In this document: piece by piece, positions 1 through 6,362 of the stretch
Layout of the letters: each line of letters starts with the position of its first letter
Position numbering within the stretch: the stretch's first letter is position 1
Assembly (NCBI GenBank): GCA_046297395.1
Contig: JBKCNM010000084.1
Coordinates: forward strand, 1 to 36,912
Source of the DNA: JBEICQ01 sp046297395
GTDB taxonomy: Bacteria; Bacteroidota; Bacteroidia; UBA4408
Length of the DNA stretch: 36,912 nt
Direction of reading: 5' to 3'
The notes under the pieces: model-generated
Databases searched by the model: none
What the model was told of the DNA's origin: nothing
The model's input: only the letters and a program-made list of their open reading frames with translations
Position numbers and translations under genes: made by a program

Positions 1-138
1 CAAAGTAGACCCCCGTGTAATTTCAAAGTAGACCCCCGTGTAATTTCAAAGTAGACCCCCGTGTAATTTCAAAGTAGACCCCTGTGTAATTTCAAAGTAG
101 ACCCCTGTGTAATTTCAAAGTAGACCCCTGTGTAATTT
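1..138. repeat. Six-copy 23-bp tandem repeat array (truncated at window edge)
   Basis: Six head-to-tail copies of a 23-bp unit begin at 1, 24, 47, 70, 93 and 116. Each unit contains CAAAGTAGACCCC followed by GTGTAATTT. Units 1-3 have C at the single variable position (CCCCCGTG) and units 4-6 have T (CCCCTGTG), so the array falls into two homogeneous halves. After 138 the repeat breaks off into AT-rich sequence. There are no unique spacers, so it is not a CRISPR array. Multiple direct repeats of this size occur at the ends of IS21-family elements, and an IS21 end lying further left is a plausible source. No transposase is visible in the window, so this remains inference. Confidence 0.9.
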
Positions 139-150
139 CAAAATTATAAT

Positions 151-158
151 TACCTTTG
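151..158 (+). promoter_or_regulatory. Probable -7 box for the AAA/DUF4143 ATPase gene
   Basis: TACCTTTG matches the Bacteroidota -7 consensus TAnnTTTG and lies 19 nt before the ATG at 178. A good TTTG -33 element is not present at the usual 19-21 nt distance. That position falls inside the last 23-bp repeat, which offers only CCTG. Confidence 0.5.
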
Positions 159-177
159 GGCTTGTAAATAGTGGGTT

Positions 178-1341
178 ATGGGTGCAAAAAGAAGACTCAA
201 AAAGCAAATGGATATTTATCTGAAAAAATATCCTGTATTGGCCCTTACCGGCCCCCGGCAATCTGGTAAGACTACATTTTTGCGGAAGCAGTTTCCCGGA
301 TACACTTATGTTAATCTCGAAGATAGTGCCCTTCGTAACTATGCCATCCATGATCCCAAAGGATTTCTTTTGGCATACAATCGTTTTGTCATTTTTGATG
401 AGGTGCAGCGTGTTCCCCAATTGTTTTCTGATTTGCAGGCAAGGGTAGACGAAGATGGTATTATGGGTCAATACATTTTATCGGGCTCTCAGAATTTTCA
501 ATTGATGAGTAGCATCACCCAAAGCCTTGCGGGAAGAGTCGCTTTGTTTAAACTCCTGCCCTTTGATATACAGGAAATGAAGCAAGCCGGCTGGTTAGAC
601 CCTGACTATGCAGTAAACCTGCAAAAAGGATTCTATCCGGGTCTTTATAACCGCAACATTGCGCCAAAATTCTTCTATTCAAACTACCTTCAAACTTATG
701 TGGAAAGAGACCTTACCGAATTGATTCAGGTAAAAGACTTAAAGCAATTCCGGAATTTTATCAGCCTCTGTGCAGCCAGGGTTGGTCAGTTGCTTAACCT
801 TAATTCCCTGGCCAATGAATGTGGTATTTCTCAGCCTACGGCCAAATCGTGGATTTCTGTGCTTGAAACAAGTTACATCATATACCTTTTGCAGCCTTAC
901 CATGCCAATCTAAACAAACGCATCACCAAAAGTGCCAAGCTATATTTTTATGATACCGGTTTGTTGTGTTACCTTTTAAAAATTAACGATGCAGCATCTC
1001 TAAAAACAAACAGGCAAAAAGGAAATCTATTTGAAAACTTTGTAATCAACGAGTACATCAAACAAAATTATCACCAAAACCTTCTGTTGGACTTTTGGTT
1101 TTGGCGGGATGCTGTTGGTCATGAGATTGATTTTATCTGGCAAGATTCTGAAAAACTAAATCTGGTAGAAATTAAAGCTTCGGAAACCATCATGTCCGAG
1201 ATGTTCAGGGGATTGACTTATTTTGAAAATCTGTTGCCGGCAAAGATCAACAGCAAGACGCTTGTCCACACAGGTTCGTTTAATCAAAACCGTTCGGCAG
1301 GCAAGGTGCAGAGCTGGAAAAACATCCTAAAAAACACCTGA
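178..1341 (+). CDS. AAA family ATPase with DUF4143 domain
   Basis: The 387-residue protein is a typical length for the AAA_14/DUF4143 family. The N-terminal P-loop domain has Walker A GPRQSGKT (residues 25-32), Walker B VIFDE (71-75) and a sensor-like SGSQNF around 105-110. The C-terminal DUF4143 half includes a PD-(D/E)XK-like pattern (EIDFIW followed by VEIKAS). These proteins are abundant, patchily distributed and often near mobile DNA, and their physiological role is not established. No partner gene is adjacent, because the next gene lies on the other strand. The ATG at 178 is preceded by a -7-like box at 151-158. The family assignment is firm and the function unknown. Confidence 0.9.
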   Translation: MGAKRRLKKQMDIYLKKYPVLALTGPRQSGKTTFLRKQFPGYTYVNLEDSALRNYAIHDPKGFLLAYNRFVIFDEVQRVPQLFSDLQARVDEDGIMGQYILSGSQNFQLMSSITQSLAGRVALFKLLPFDIQEMKQAGWLDPDYAVNLQKGFYPGLYNRNIAPKFFYSNYLQTYVERDLTELIQVKDLKQFRNFISLCAARVGQLLNLNSLANECGISQPTAKSWISVLETSYIIYLLQPYHANLNKRITKSAKLYFYDTGLLCYLLKINDAASLKTNRQKGNLFENFVINEYIKQNYHQNLLLDFWFWRDAVGHEIDFIWQDSEKLNLVEIKASETIMSEMFRGLTYFENLLPAKINSKTLVHTGSFNQNRSAGKVQSWKNILKNT

Positions 1342-1365
1342 GGCAGAAGTTTTGAGATATGAGTA

Positions 1366-1450
1366 CTGCGTTAGCGACTGAAGCGGTTACTTTTTGCTGC
1401 GGCAAAAAGTTTGAGCGTAAGGCGCGACCCGCAGGGGAACGCCCTTATCC
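1366..1450. repeat. Structured intergenic sequence resembling a dispersed palindromic repeat
   Basis: Between the ATPase gene and the channel gene lies a GC-rich, palindrome-bearing block. It holds a perfect 9-bp stem ACTTTTTGC (1389-1397) with GCAAAAAGT (1402-1410) around a TGCG loop. A second, bulged stem pairs TAAGG-CG with CGCCCTTA, and CCC-GCA-GGG lies inside it. It could form a transcript end between the convergent genes, but there is no terminal T run. The look is that of a REP-like interspersed element. Copy number cannot be judged from this window. Confidence 0.5.
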
Positions 1451-1509
1451 ATGTACAACCCAATCAGTAAAAGAAAAGTGCACAAATACTATTCCTACGG
1501 CTTCTTTGC

Positions 1510-2490
1510 TTAGTCCTGGTTTGTTACCATGTTTTTAGGCAATTCGGTGTGCTCGTAAGCACTCAACCTGTCAACATGCACCAATGTACCATTTTGTTTT
1601 TCATTTGGGTGAAACATGGGCACAAACCTTGCACCAAATACCAATTCCTCCCATGTGTATGAACTTCGCGTGACCACGGTATTGGAAAATGCCTCGTCGA
1701 AGCCCTGCAAGAACACCAAAAACTCTGCCTTGCCGGCTTCAAAATCCTCTGCACTCAATCCCATGAGCGGACTCCCCTCACGGATTGCGTGGACGAGTGT
1801 CCAGCTTCCGGACAACACATTGATTTTCGCAATCTCGAGTGGCAGGCTGTAAAACTTGTTTTTAACCACTCCCTGTTCTTCAACCCGTATAGCTAGTGTG
1901 AGGCCAACTTCAGCATTCATGATGACATTTTTGGTGTGGGTAACCAACCTGCACATCCAGGCTGCCCCGTCCTGATAGGGCGCAATCAGTGCGGAATTGC
2001 TGAATCTAATAAAGGCTTTGGGGCGGGAGAAACGGCCGTAGAGCAAACCCGTGAGCAGGGCAAAACTCATGAGTCCGGCCAGTGCTTCGAGAGAGGCCAC
2101 GAGGCTTGCCGCAAAACCGATGGGATTGATTCTGCCGTACCCCACCGTGGTGAAAGTTTGGGCACTAAAGAAAAACGCTTCTTCGAATTTCTCTCCAGCA
2201 GTGGTGGCTACCAAGCCACCCAGATGATCAAGACCGATAAGCAGGTAGAGGCCGGCAAAAAGAAGGTTTACACCCACAAAAAAAAGCACGATAAAAACAA
2301 TGAACTGCAGGTTGGTAAGAGAGAGAAGCGAATGGTAGAGGTGCATCTTTTCCCAAAAAGGCAATCCCGAGTAGGAAAGATTTGCACTACCATCTTTGTT
2401 GAAAAACCTGCCGCCACTCAGTGAACCATTGGCACTCAGTCCGGTTTGCGTGTTTTCTTTTCCTCTGAATGAATTTTTTCTGCCTAACAT
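1510..2490 (-). CDS. Inward-rectifier potassium channel, KirBac type
   Basis: The 326-residue protein has the bacterial Kir layout. An N-terminal cytoplasmic segment is followed by TM1 (about 62-86), a pore helix and the selectivity filter TVGYGR (115-120), then TM2 (about 124-150) and a roughly 175-residue cytoplasmic domain. That domain is rich in beta strands and matches the Kir C-terminal immunoglobulin-like fold. It would form a tetrameric K+ channel in the inner membrane, with gating from the cytoplasmic domain. It is a single gene, divergent from pdhB, with its own near-consensus promoter at 2499-2530. The filter is intact and nothing suggests inactivation. Confidence 0.93.
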   Translation of the reverse strand: MLGRKNSFRGKENTQTGLSANGSLSGGRFFNKDGSANLSYSGLPFWEKMHLYHSLLSLTNLQFIVFIVLFFVGVNLLFAGLYLLIGLDHLGGLVATTAGEKFEEAFFFSAQTFTTVGYGRINPIGFAASLVASLEALAGLMSFALLTGLLYGRFSRPKAFIRFSNSALIAPYQDGAAWMCRLVTHTKNVIMNAEVGLTLAIRVEEQGVVKNKFYSLPLEIAKINVLSGSWTLVHAIREGSPLMGLSAEDFEAGKAEFLVFLQGFDEAFSNTVVTRSSYTWEELVFGARFVPMFHPNEKQNGTLVHVDRLSAYEHTELPKNMVTNQD

Positions 2491-2498
2491 GCGGGATG

Positions 2499-2530
2499 TA
2501 AAAGTAGGTTTTTAGGAGGCTTACGGCAAA
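2499..2530 (-). promoter_or_regulatory. Promoter for the KirBac gene
   Basis: Read on the minus strand, TTTG (2530-2527) is followed after exactly 20 nt by TACTTTTA (2506-2499). This is one mismatch from the TAnnTTTG box. The ATG starts at 2490, giving a very short leader. Confidence 0.6.
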
Positions 2531-2550
2531 AGACCTTTGGGCCTAAAATA

Positions 2551-2582
2551 TTTGCGCCGGGGCGTATTTCGGTTTACCTTTG
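2551..2582 (+). promoter_or_regulatory. Promoter for the pdhB operon
   Basis: TTTG (2551-2554), a 20-nt spacer and TACCTTTG (2575-2582) match the Bacteroidota TTTG-N19-21-TAnnTTTG promoter exactly. The ATG at 2605 is 22 nt downstream of the -7 box. Confidence 0.75.
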
Positions 2583-2604
2583 CCGACTGATTCAAAAGAA
2601 ATTT

Positions 2605-3585
2605 ATGAGACAAATTCAATTCAGAGAAGCCCTCAGGGAAGCCCTGAGTGAAGAAATGAGACGCGACGACAAGGTGTTCCTCATGGGTGAGGAGGTTGCT
2701 GAATACAATGGTGCCTACAAGGTGAGCCAGGGCATGCTTGAGGAATTTGGTCCTCAGAGGGTCATTGATACGCCGATTGCAGAATTGGGATTTGCAGGAA
2801 TTGGTGTAGGCGCAGCCATGAATGGATTGCGTCCGGTGATTGAGTTCATGACATTTAATTTCTCTCTCGTAGCCATAGACCAGGTAATTAACTCTGCTGC
2901 CAAGATGATGAGCATGAGTGGCGGACAGTTTCATGTGCCCATTGTGTTCCGTGGCCCCACAGCTTCTGCAGGGATGCTAAGTTCGCAACACTCACAGGCT
3001 TTTGAAAACTGGTATGCCAACTGTCCGGGTCTCAAGGTGGTTGTACCATCCAATCCATTTGATGCAAAAGGTTTGCTCAAATCTGCTATTCGCGACAATG
3101 ATCCGGTGATTTTTATGGAATCTGAGCAGATGTATGGCGATAAAGGAGAAGTGCCGGAGGAGGAATATCTTCTTCCATTGGGTAAAGCTGTTGTAAAGCG
3201 TAATGGTTCTCATGTGACCCTGGTTTCTTTCGGAAAAATTATCAAGCAGGCCTATGCGGCTGCCGAGGAATTGGCCAAAGACGGAATTGAAGCAGAGATC
3301 ATTGACCTGATGTCGGTGCGGCCCATAGACTACGATACCATCATTGAAAGTGTGAAGAAAACCAATCGACTGGTAGTGGTGGAAGAGGCCTGGCCATTGG
3401 CTTCCATTGCCGGCGAGATTGCCTTTAAAGTGCAAAAAGAAGCTTTTGATTATCTGGATGCGCCGGTTTTGCGTGTAACTGCTGCCGATGTGCCCCTGCC
3501 TTATGCACCAACACTGATTGAGGCTTCATTGCCCAATCCAGAGCGTATCATCAAAGCTGTGAAACAAACCCTTTATGTAGCCTGA
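2605..3585 (+). CDS. pdhB: Pyruvate dehydrogenase E1 component, beta subunit
   Basis: The 326-residue protein is the usual length for the E1 beta subunit of 2-oxo-acid dehydrogenases. The transketolase pyrimidine-binding domain occupies about residues 4-180, with the GEEVAEYNGAYKVSQG thiamine-diphosphate region near 28-43 and GFAGIGVGAA near 65-74. The transketolase C-terminal domain follows (VSFGK, VVEEAWPLA). With an E1 alpha subunit encoded elsewhere it decarboxylates pyruvate and passes the acetyl group to E2. The pyruvate rather than branched-chain specificity comes from overall similarity to Bacteroidota PdhB. It is first in an operon with the HMA and carbonic-anhydrase-like genes and has a consensus promoter. 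Confidence 0.95.
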   Translation: MRQIQFREALREALSEEMRRDDKVFLMGEEVAEYNGAYKVSQGMLEEFGPQRVIDTPIAELGFAGIGVGAAMNGLRPVIEFMTFNFSLVAIDQVINSAAKMMSMSGGQFHVPIVFRGPTASAGMLSSQHSQAFENWYANCPGLKVVVPSNPFDAKGLLKSAIRDNDPVIFMESEQMYGDKGEVPEEEYLLPLGKAVVKRNGSHVTLVSFGKIIKQAYAAAEELAKDGIEAEIIDLMSVRPIDYDTIIESVKKTNRLVVVEEAWPLASIAGEIAFKVQKEAFDYLDAPVLRVTAADVPLPYAPTLIEASLPNPERIIKAVKQTLYVA

Positions 3586-3587
3586 TT

Positions 3588-3938
3588 ATGACATTTTTAT
3601 TCTACCCCCTGCTGATGTTATGGAGCATCCTTCCTCAGGAAGGAGATTCTATTATCCGCAAAGATTTGCACCTTGCCACCATCAAAACCTCAGCTGTTTG
3701 CGACATGTGCAAAAGAACGATTGAAAGGGCAATGGCGTATGAGAAAGGGGTAGAAAAAAGCGAACTCACAGTGAGTAAAGGCGTGCTAAGCGTTTGGTAC
3801 AACCCCGAAAAAACAGACCTCACACGAATTAAAAAAGCCGTGAGCATGGTGGGTTATGATGCTGATGAGGTGCCGGCCAATCCGCGTGCTTATCAAAAGC
3901 TGAACGAGTGTTGTAAAAAAGACAAGGGCATACACTGA
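3588..3938 (+). CDS. Exported heavy-metal-associated (HMA) domain protein
   Basis: This small 116-residue protein starts 2 nt after pdhB stops. The first 17 residues are hydrophobic and look like a signal peptide or membrane anchor. The remainder is a single HMA (ferredoxin-like) domain with the metal-binding pair C38-D-M-C41, the beta strand LSVWYNPEKT and the GYDADE turn. A second Cys pair (C108-C109) and a terminal His sit in the short tail. Such domains bind Cu(I), Zn or Hg and deliver metal to partners. No metal ATPase is nearby, so the substrate is unknown. The position in the pdhB operon gives no clear functional link. Confidence 0.85.
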   Translation: MTFLFYPLLMLWSILPQEGDSIIRKDLHLATIKTSAVCDMCKRTIERAMAYEKGVEKSELTVSKGVLSVWYNPEKTDLTRIKKAVSMVGYDADEVPANPRAYQKLNECCKKDKGIH

Positions 3939-3942
3939 TTCC

Positions 3943-4476
3943 ATGGCTCTTATTTTGCCGGTGAAAGGCATACTCCCTGTATTCGGTAACCATTGTTACC
4001 TGGCACCTAATGCCACCGTTGTTGGGGATGTGGTCTTCGGGGACGATTGTAGCATTTGGTTTCAGGCCGTGGTGCGGGGCGATGTGAACATTATCAGGAT
4101 TGGCAACAAGGTAAACATACAGGATGGTGCGGTAATCCATTGTACCTACCAAAAAACCGAAACGCATATTGGTGATGCTGTCTCCATAGGTCATCGTGCC
4201 ATTGTACACGGGTGTTTATTGCATCCCCGGGTGCTTGTTGGAATGGGTGCTATAGTAATGGACAGGTGCGAGGTAGGCAGTGATTCCATCATCGCCGCTG
4301 GGGCTGTTTTATTAGAGGGCACCAAAGTGGAACCGGGTTCTGTTTACGCGGGTGTTCCGGCCCGCAAGGTAAAGGACATAAGCCGGGAATTGCAGGAAGG
4401 TGAGATTCATAGAATCGCCAACAACTACCTGATGTATTCCTCGTGGTTTAAGGAGTCTGAAAGTATAGACAAGTAA
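3943..4476 (+). CDS. Gamma-carbonic anhydrase family protein (left-handed beta helix)
   Basis: The 177-residue hexapeptide-repeat protein belongs to the YrdA/PaaY/gamma-CA group. The repeated turns (NATVVGDVVFGDDCSIW, VRIGNKVNIQDGAVIH) build the beta helix. The three expected metal-ligand histidines are present at H66, H84 and H89 in the order IHC / IGHR / VHGC. The C-terminal part is helical. It should form a trimer with metal at the subunit interfaces. Many family members have weak or no CA activity, so hydration of CO2 is possible but not shown. It begins 4 nt after the HMA gene and closes this operon. Confidence 0.9.
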   Translation: MALILPVKGILPVFGNHCYLAPNATVVGDVVFGDDCSIWFQAVVRGDVNIIRIGNKVNIQDGAVIHCTYQKTETHIGDAVSIGHRAIVHGCLLHPRVLVGMGAIVMDRCEVGSDSIIAAGAVLLEGTKVEPGSVYAGVPARKVKDISRELQEGEIHRIANNYLMYSSWFKESESIDK

Positions 4477-4499
4477 TTTTTAGGTTTGGCCCTTAAATT

Positions 4500-4530
4500 T
4501 TTGCATCCTTGTAAAATGTTTTTACATTTG
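4500..4530 (+). promoter_or_regulatory. Promoter of the rplM-rpsI-rpsB-tsf operon with overlapping dyad
   Basis: TTTG (4500-4503), 19 nt and TACATTTG (4523-4530) form a consensus promoter. A 7+3+7 perfect inverted repeat, TGTAAAA-TGT-TTTTACA (4510-4526), fills the spacer and enters the -7 box, as an operator would. The transcript would have a leader of about 50 nt before the GTG start at 4587. Confidence 0.75.
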
Positions 4531-4586
4531 CAGCCCCCAAAAAGGGTATAAAAACCAAGCAATTCAATTAAAAAACTGATAATCAA

Positions 4587-4976
4587 GTGGATACTCTAAG
4601 TTACAAGACCATTTCTTCAAACAGGGAAACCGTGAACAAGGAATGGGTTCTGATTGATGCACAAGACCAGGTGTTGGGCAGGCTGAGTGCCAAGGTTGCG
4701 AGTATGATTCGTGGCAAGCACAAAACCAATTTTTCCCCACATGTGGATTGTGGTGACAACATCATTATCATCAATGCCGAGAAGGTAAAGCTCACGGGAA
4801 ACAAAGTGAGTGTGAAGGAATATATCCACCACACCGGATACCCCGGAGGTCAGCGTTTTGCCACGCCCAAAGAATTGTTGCAAAAAGATCCTGCCAGGAT
4901 CATTAAAATTGCAGTAAAAGGGATGTTGCCAAAAAATCGTTTGGGCAGGACGCTCCACGGAAATCTGTTTGGTTAG
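4587..4976 (+). CDS. rplM: 50S ribosomal protein L13, shortened by an in-frame TAG
   Basis: The start is GTG. It is chosen because the encoded MDTLSYKTISSN matches the usual Bacteroidota L13 N-terminus. The core is intact, with WVLIDAQDQVLGRLSAKVA, RGKHKTNFSPHVDCGD and HHTGYPGGQR, through MLPKNRLGR. L13 binds 23S rRNA early in 50S assembly. The frame is closed by TAG at 4974-4976 after 129 codons, whereas relatives run to about 150 residues. The missing tail is still encoded in the same frame just downstream (4977-5036). This is either a real truncation, stop readthrough or a base error. It is first in the translation operon under a consensus promoter. Confidence 0.9.
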   Translation: MDTLSYKTISSNRETVNKEWVLIDAQDQVLGRLSAKVASMIRGKHKTNFSPHVDCGDNIIIINAEKVKLTGNKVSVKEYIHHTGYPGGQRFATPKELLQKDPARIIKIAVKGMLPKNRLGRTLHGNLFG

Positions 4977-5039
4977 TCCGGTACCAACCATCCGCATGAG
5001 GCACAACAACCCAAGAAATTAGACATTAACAGCCTGTAA
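4977..5039 (+). other. In-frame continuation encoding the conserved L13 C-terminal tail
   Basis: After the TAG the same frame runs 20 more codons (SGTNHPHEAQQPKKLDINSL) to TAA at 5037-5039. This is the normal end of Bacteroidota L13. Counting the TAG as one residue, the total would be 150, the family's usual length. GGT TAG occupies the place where relatives usually carry two hydrophobic or aromatic residues such as Val-Tyr. Confidence 0.85.
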
Positions 5040-5054
5040 TATCTCACTATTCAC

Positions 5055-5441
5055 ATGGAAATCATCAACGCCTCAGGCAGAAGAAAAACCGCAGTAGCCC
5101 GCATTTTTATGCAAAAAGGCAGTGGCAGCATCACGGTAAATAACAAAAACTACACGGAGTATTTCCCTACCGGAACGCTGCAATATGTGGTTAATCAGGC
5201 CTTGGAACTCACCCAATCATCCGGTACCTACGACATCAAAGCCAATATTGATGGTGGTGGTTTTAAAGGACAGGCAGAAGCGCTTCGTCTTGCCATCTCC
5301 AAGGCGCTCGTAAAAATTTCTGCCGATAACCGCCCGCTATTAAAGCCCGCAGGATTGCTTACCCGTGATCCCCGTATGGTTGAGCGTAAAAAATCGGGAC
5401 AAAAGAAAGCCCGTAAACGCTTCCAGTTCAGCAAACGATAA
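5055..5441 (+). CDS. rpsI: 30S ribosomal protein S9
   Basis: The 128-residue protein is complete for S9. It begins with the family's NASGRRKTAVARIF motif, has GGGFKGQAEALRLAISKAL in the middle, and ends in the conserved basic tail RKKSGQKKARKRFQFSKR. The terminal Lys/Arg reaches the P-site tRNA in the 30S subunit. It lies 78 nt after the TAG in rplM but only 15 nt after the distal TAA. That spacing suggests the longer L13 frame was the ancestral one. Confidence 0.98.
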   Translation: MEIINASGRRKTAVARIFMQKGSGSITVNNKNYTEYFPTGTLQYVVNQALELTQSSGTYDIKANIDGGGFKGQAEALRLAISKALVKISADNRPLLKPAGLLTRDPRMVERKKSGQKKARKRFQFSKR

Positions 5442-5465
5442 TCCAACATTCATCAAATATCCTTC

Positions 5466-6269
5466 ATGTCAAAAACCACCTACGACGCACTGCTTGAAGC
5501 CGGCGTACATTTTGGTCACCTTAAGCGCAAATGGGATCCCAACAGGGCTCCATACATTTTTATGGAAAAAAATGGGATTCACATCATCGATTTGAACAAA
5601 ACGCTTGTAAAGCTTGATGAAGCGGCTGATGCCCTCAAGCAGATTGCCAAATCAGGAAAGAAAATCCTTTTTGTTGCCACCAAGAAGCAAGCAAAAGACA
5701 TTGTTGCCGAAGCCGTAAAAAACATCAACATGCCTGATGTAACCGAGCGTTGGCCCGGTGGCATGCAAACCAATTTTGCAACCATCCGCAAAGCGGTGAA
5801 AAAGATGAGTTCGATCGACAAAATGGCCACTGACGGTACTTTTGATGTAATCAATAAAAAAGAAAAATTATTCATTACCCGCGAGCGTGAGAAGTTACAG
5901 CGTACCCTCGGTTCTATTTCCGATCTGGTTCGTTTACCGGCTGCTCTGTTTATCGTGGACATTACCAAAGAACATATTGCCGTTGCAGAAGCCAAGCGTC
6001 TGGGTATTCCTACCTTTGCAATCGTGGATACCAATTCCAACCCCAACATGGTTGATTTTGCCATTCCTGCCAACGACGATTCCACCAAATCTATTTCGCT
6101 TATCATGCAGGTGATTTGCCAGGCCGTTCAGGAAGGCTTGTCGGAGCGTAAGGTTGAAAAAGATAAGGACGAAGAAGCACGCGAAGAATCAGATGCACAA
6201 GCAGCTGTTGTCGATGGCAATGCCGCTGATGCTGAACGCAAGAACTCTCGCAGACCAAGAAGGCAATAA
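5466..6269 (+). CDS. rpsB: 30S ribosomal protein S2
   Basis: The 267-residue protein has the S2 signatures LLEAGVHFGHLKRKWDPN near the N-terminus, RWPGGMQTNFATIR in the middle and LGIPTFAIVDTNSNP around 178-192. The C-terminal tail from about residue 225 is acidic, then Arg-rich, as in other Bacteroidota. S2 is a late-assembling 30S protein near the S1 and mRNA exit region. It starts 24 nt after rpsI and is separated from tsf by a 93-nt gap holding an attenuator-like structure. Confidence 0.98.
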   Translation: MSKTTYDALLEAGVHFGHLKRKWDPNRAPYIFMEKNGIHIIDLNKTLVKLDEAADALKQIAKSGKKILFVATKKQAKDIVAEAVKNINMPDVTERWPGGMQTNFATIRKAVKKMSSIDKMATDGTFDVINKKEKLFITREREKLQRTLGSISDLVRLPAALFIVDITKEHIAVAEAKRLGIPTFAIVDTNSNPNMVDFAIPANDDSTKSISLIMQVICQAVQEGLSERKVEKDKDEEAREESDAQAAVVDGNAADAERKNSRRPRRQ

Positions 6270-6272
6270 AAC

Positions 6273-6335
6273 AAATCGCTCCTACACGGAACCAACAATA
6301 TGTCCAAAGTCCTGAGCGATTTTGGACTTTTTTTT
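6273..6335 (+). terminator. Attenuator-like terminator between rpsB and tsf, with a competing stem
   Basis: GTCCAAA (6302-6308) pairs with TTTGGAC (6321-6327) and is followed by eight T residues (6328-6335), which is the form of an intrinsic terminator. Upstream, AAATCGCTC (6273-6281) is a perfect 9-nt complement of GAGCGATTT (6314-6322), which invades the terminator stem. A third possible pair is AAAGTCC (6306-6312) with GGACTTT (6324-6330). The pairs cannot all form at once, so partial or conditional termination before tsf is plausible. Confidence 0.7.
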
Positions 6336-6362
6336 AAATACAAAACATATCAAAACCATACC

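Noticed and set aside
1..138. CRISPR array
   Set aside because: The 23-bp units are directly joined with no unique spacers, and no cas gene is present.
1936..2424. 162-codon plus-strand open frame
   Set aside because: It lies antisense to the well-supported KirBac gene and shows no domain or signal.
4974..4976. Reassignment of TAG to an amino acid
   Set aside because: Several intact genes in the window end in TAG at the expected place, for example the AAA+ gene, the T9SS cargo gene and shikimate kinase, so TAG is a normal stop here.
6300..6362. Longer N-terminus for EF-Ts from the ATG at 6300
   Set aside because: The extra residues are not homologous and are encoded by the terminator-like hairpin and T run.
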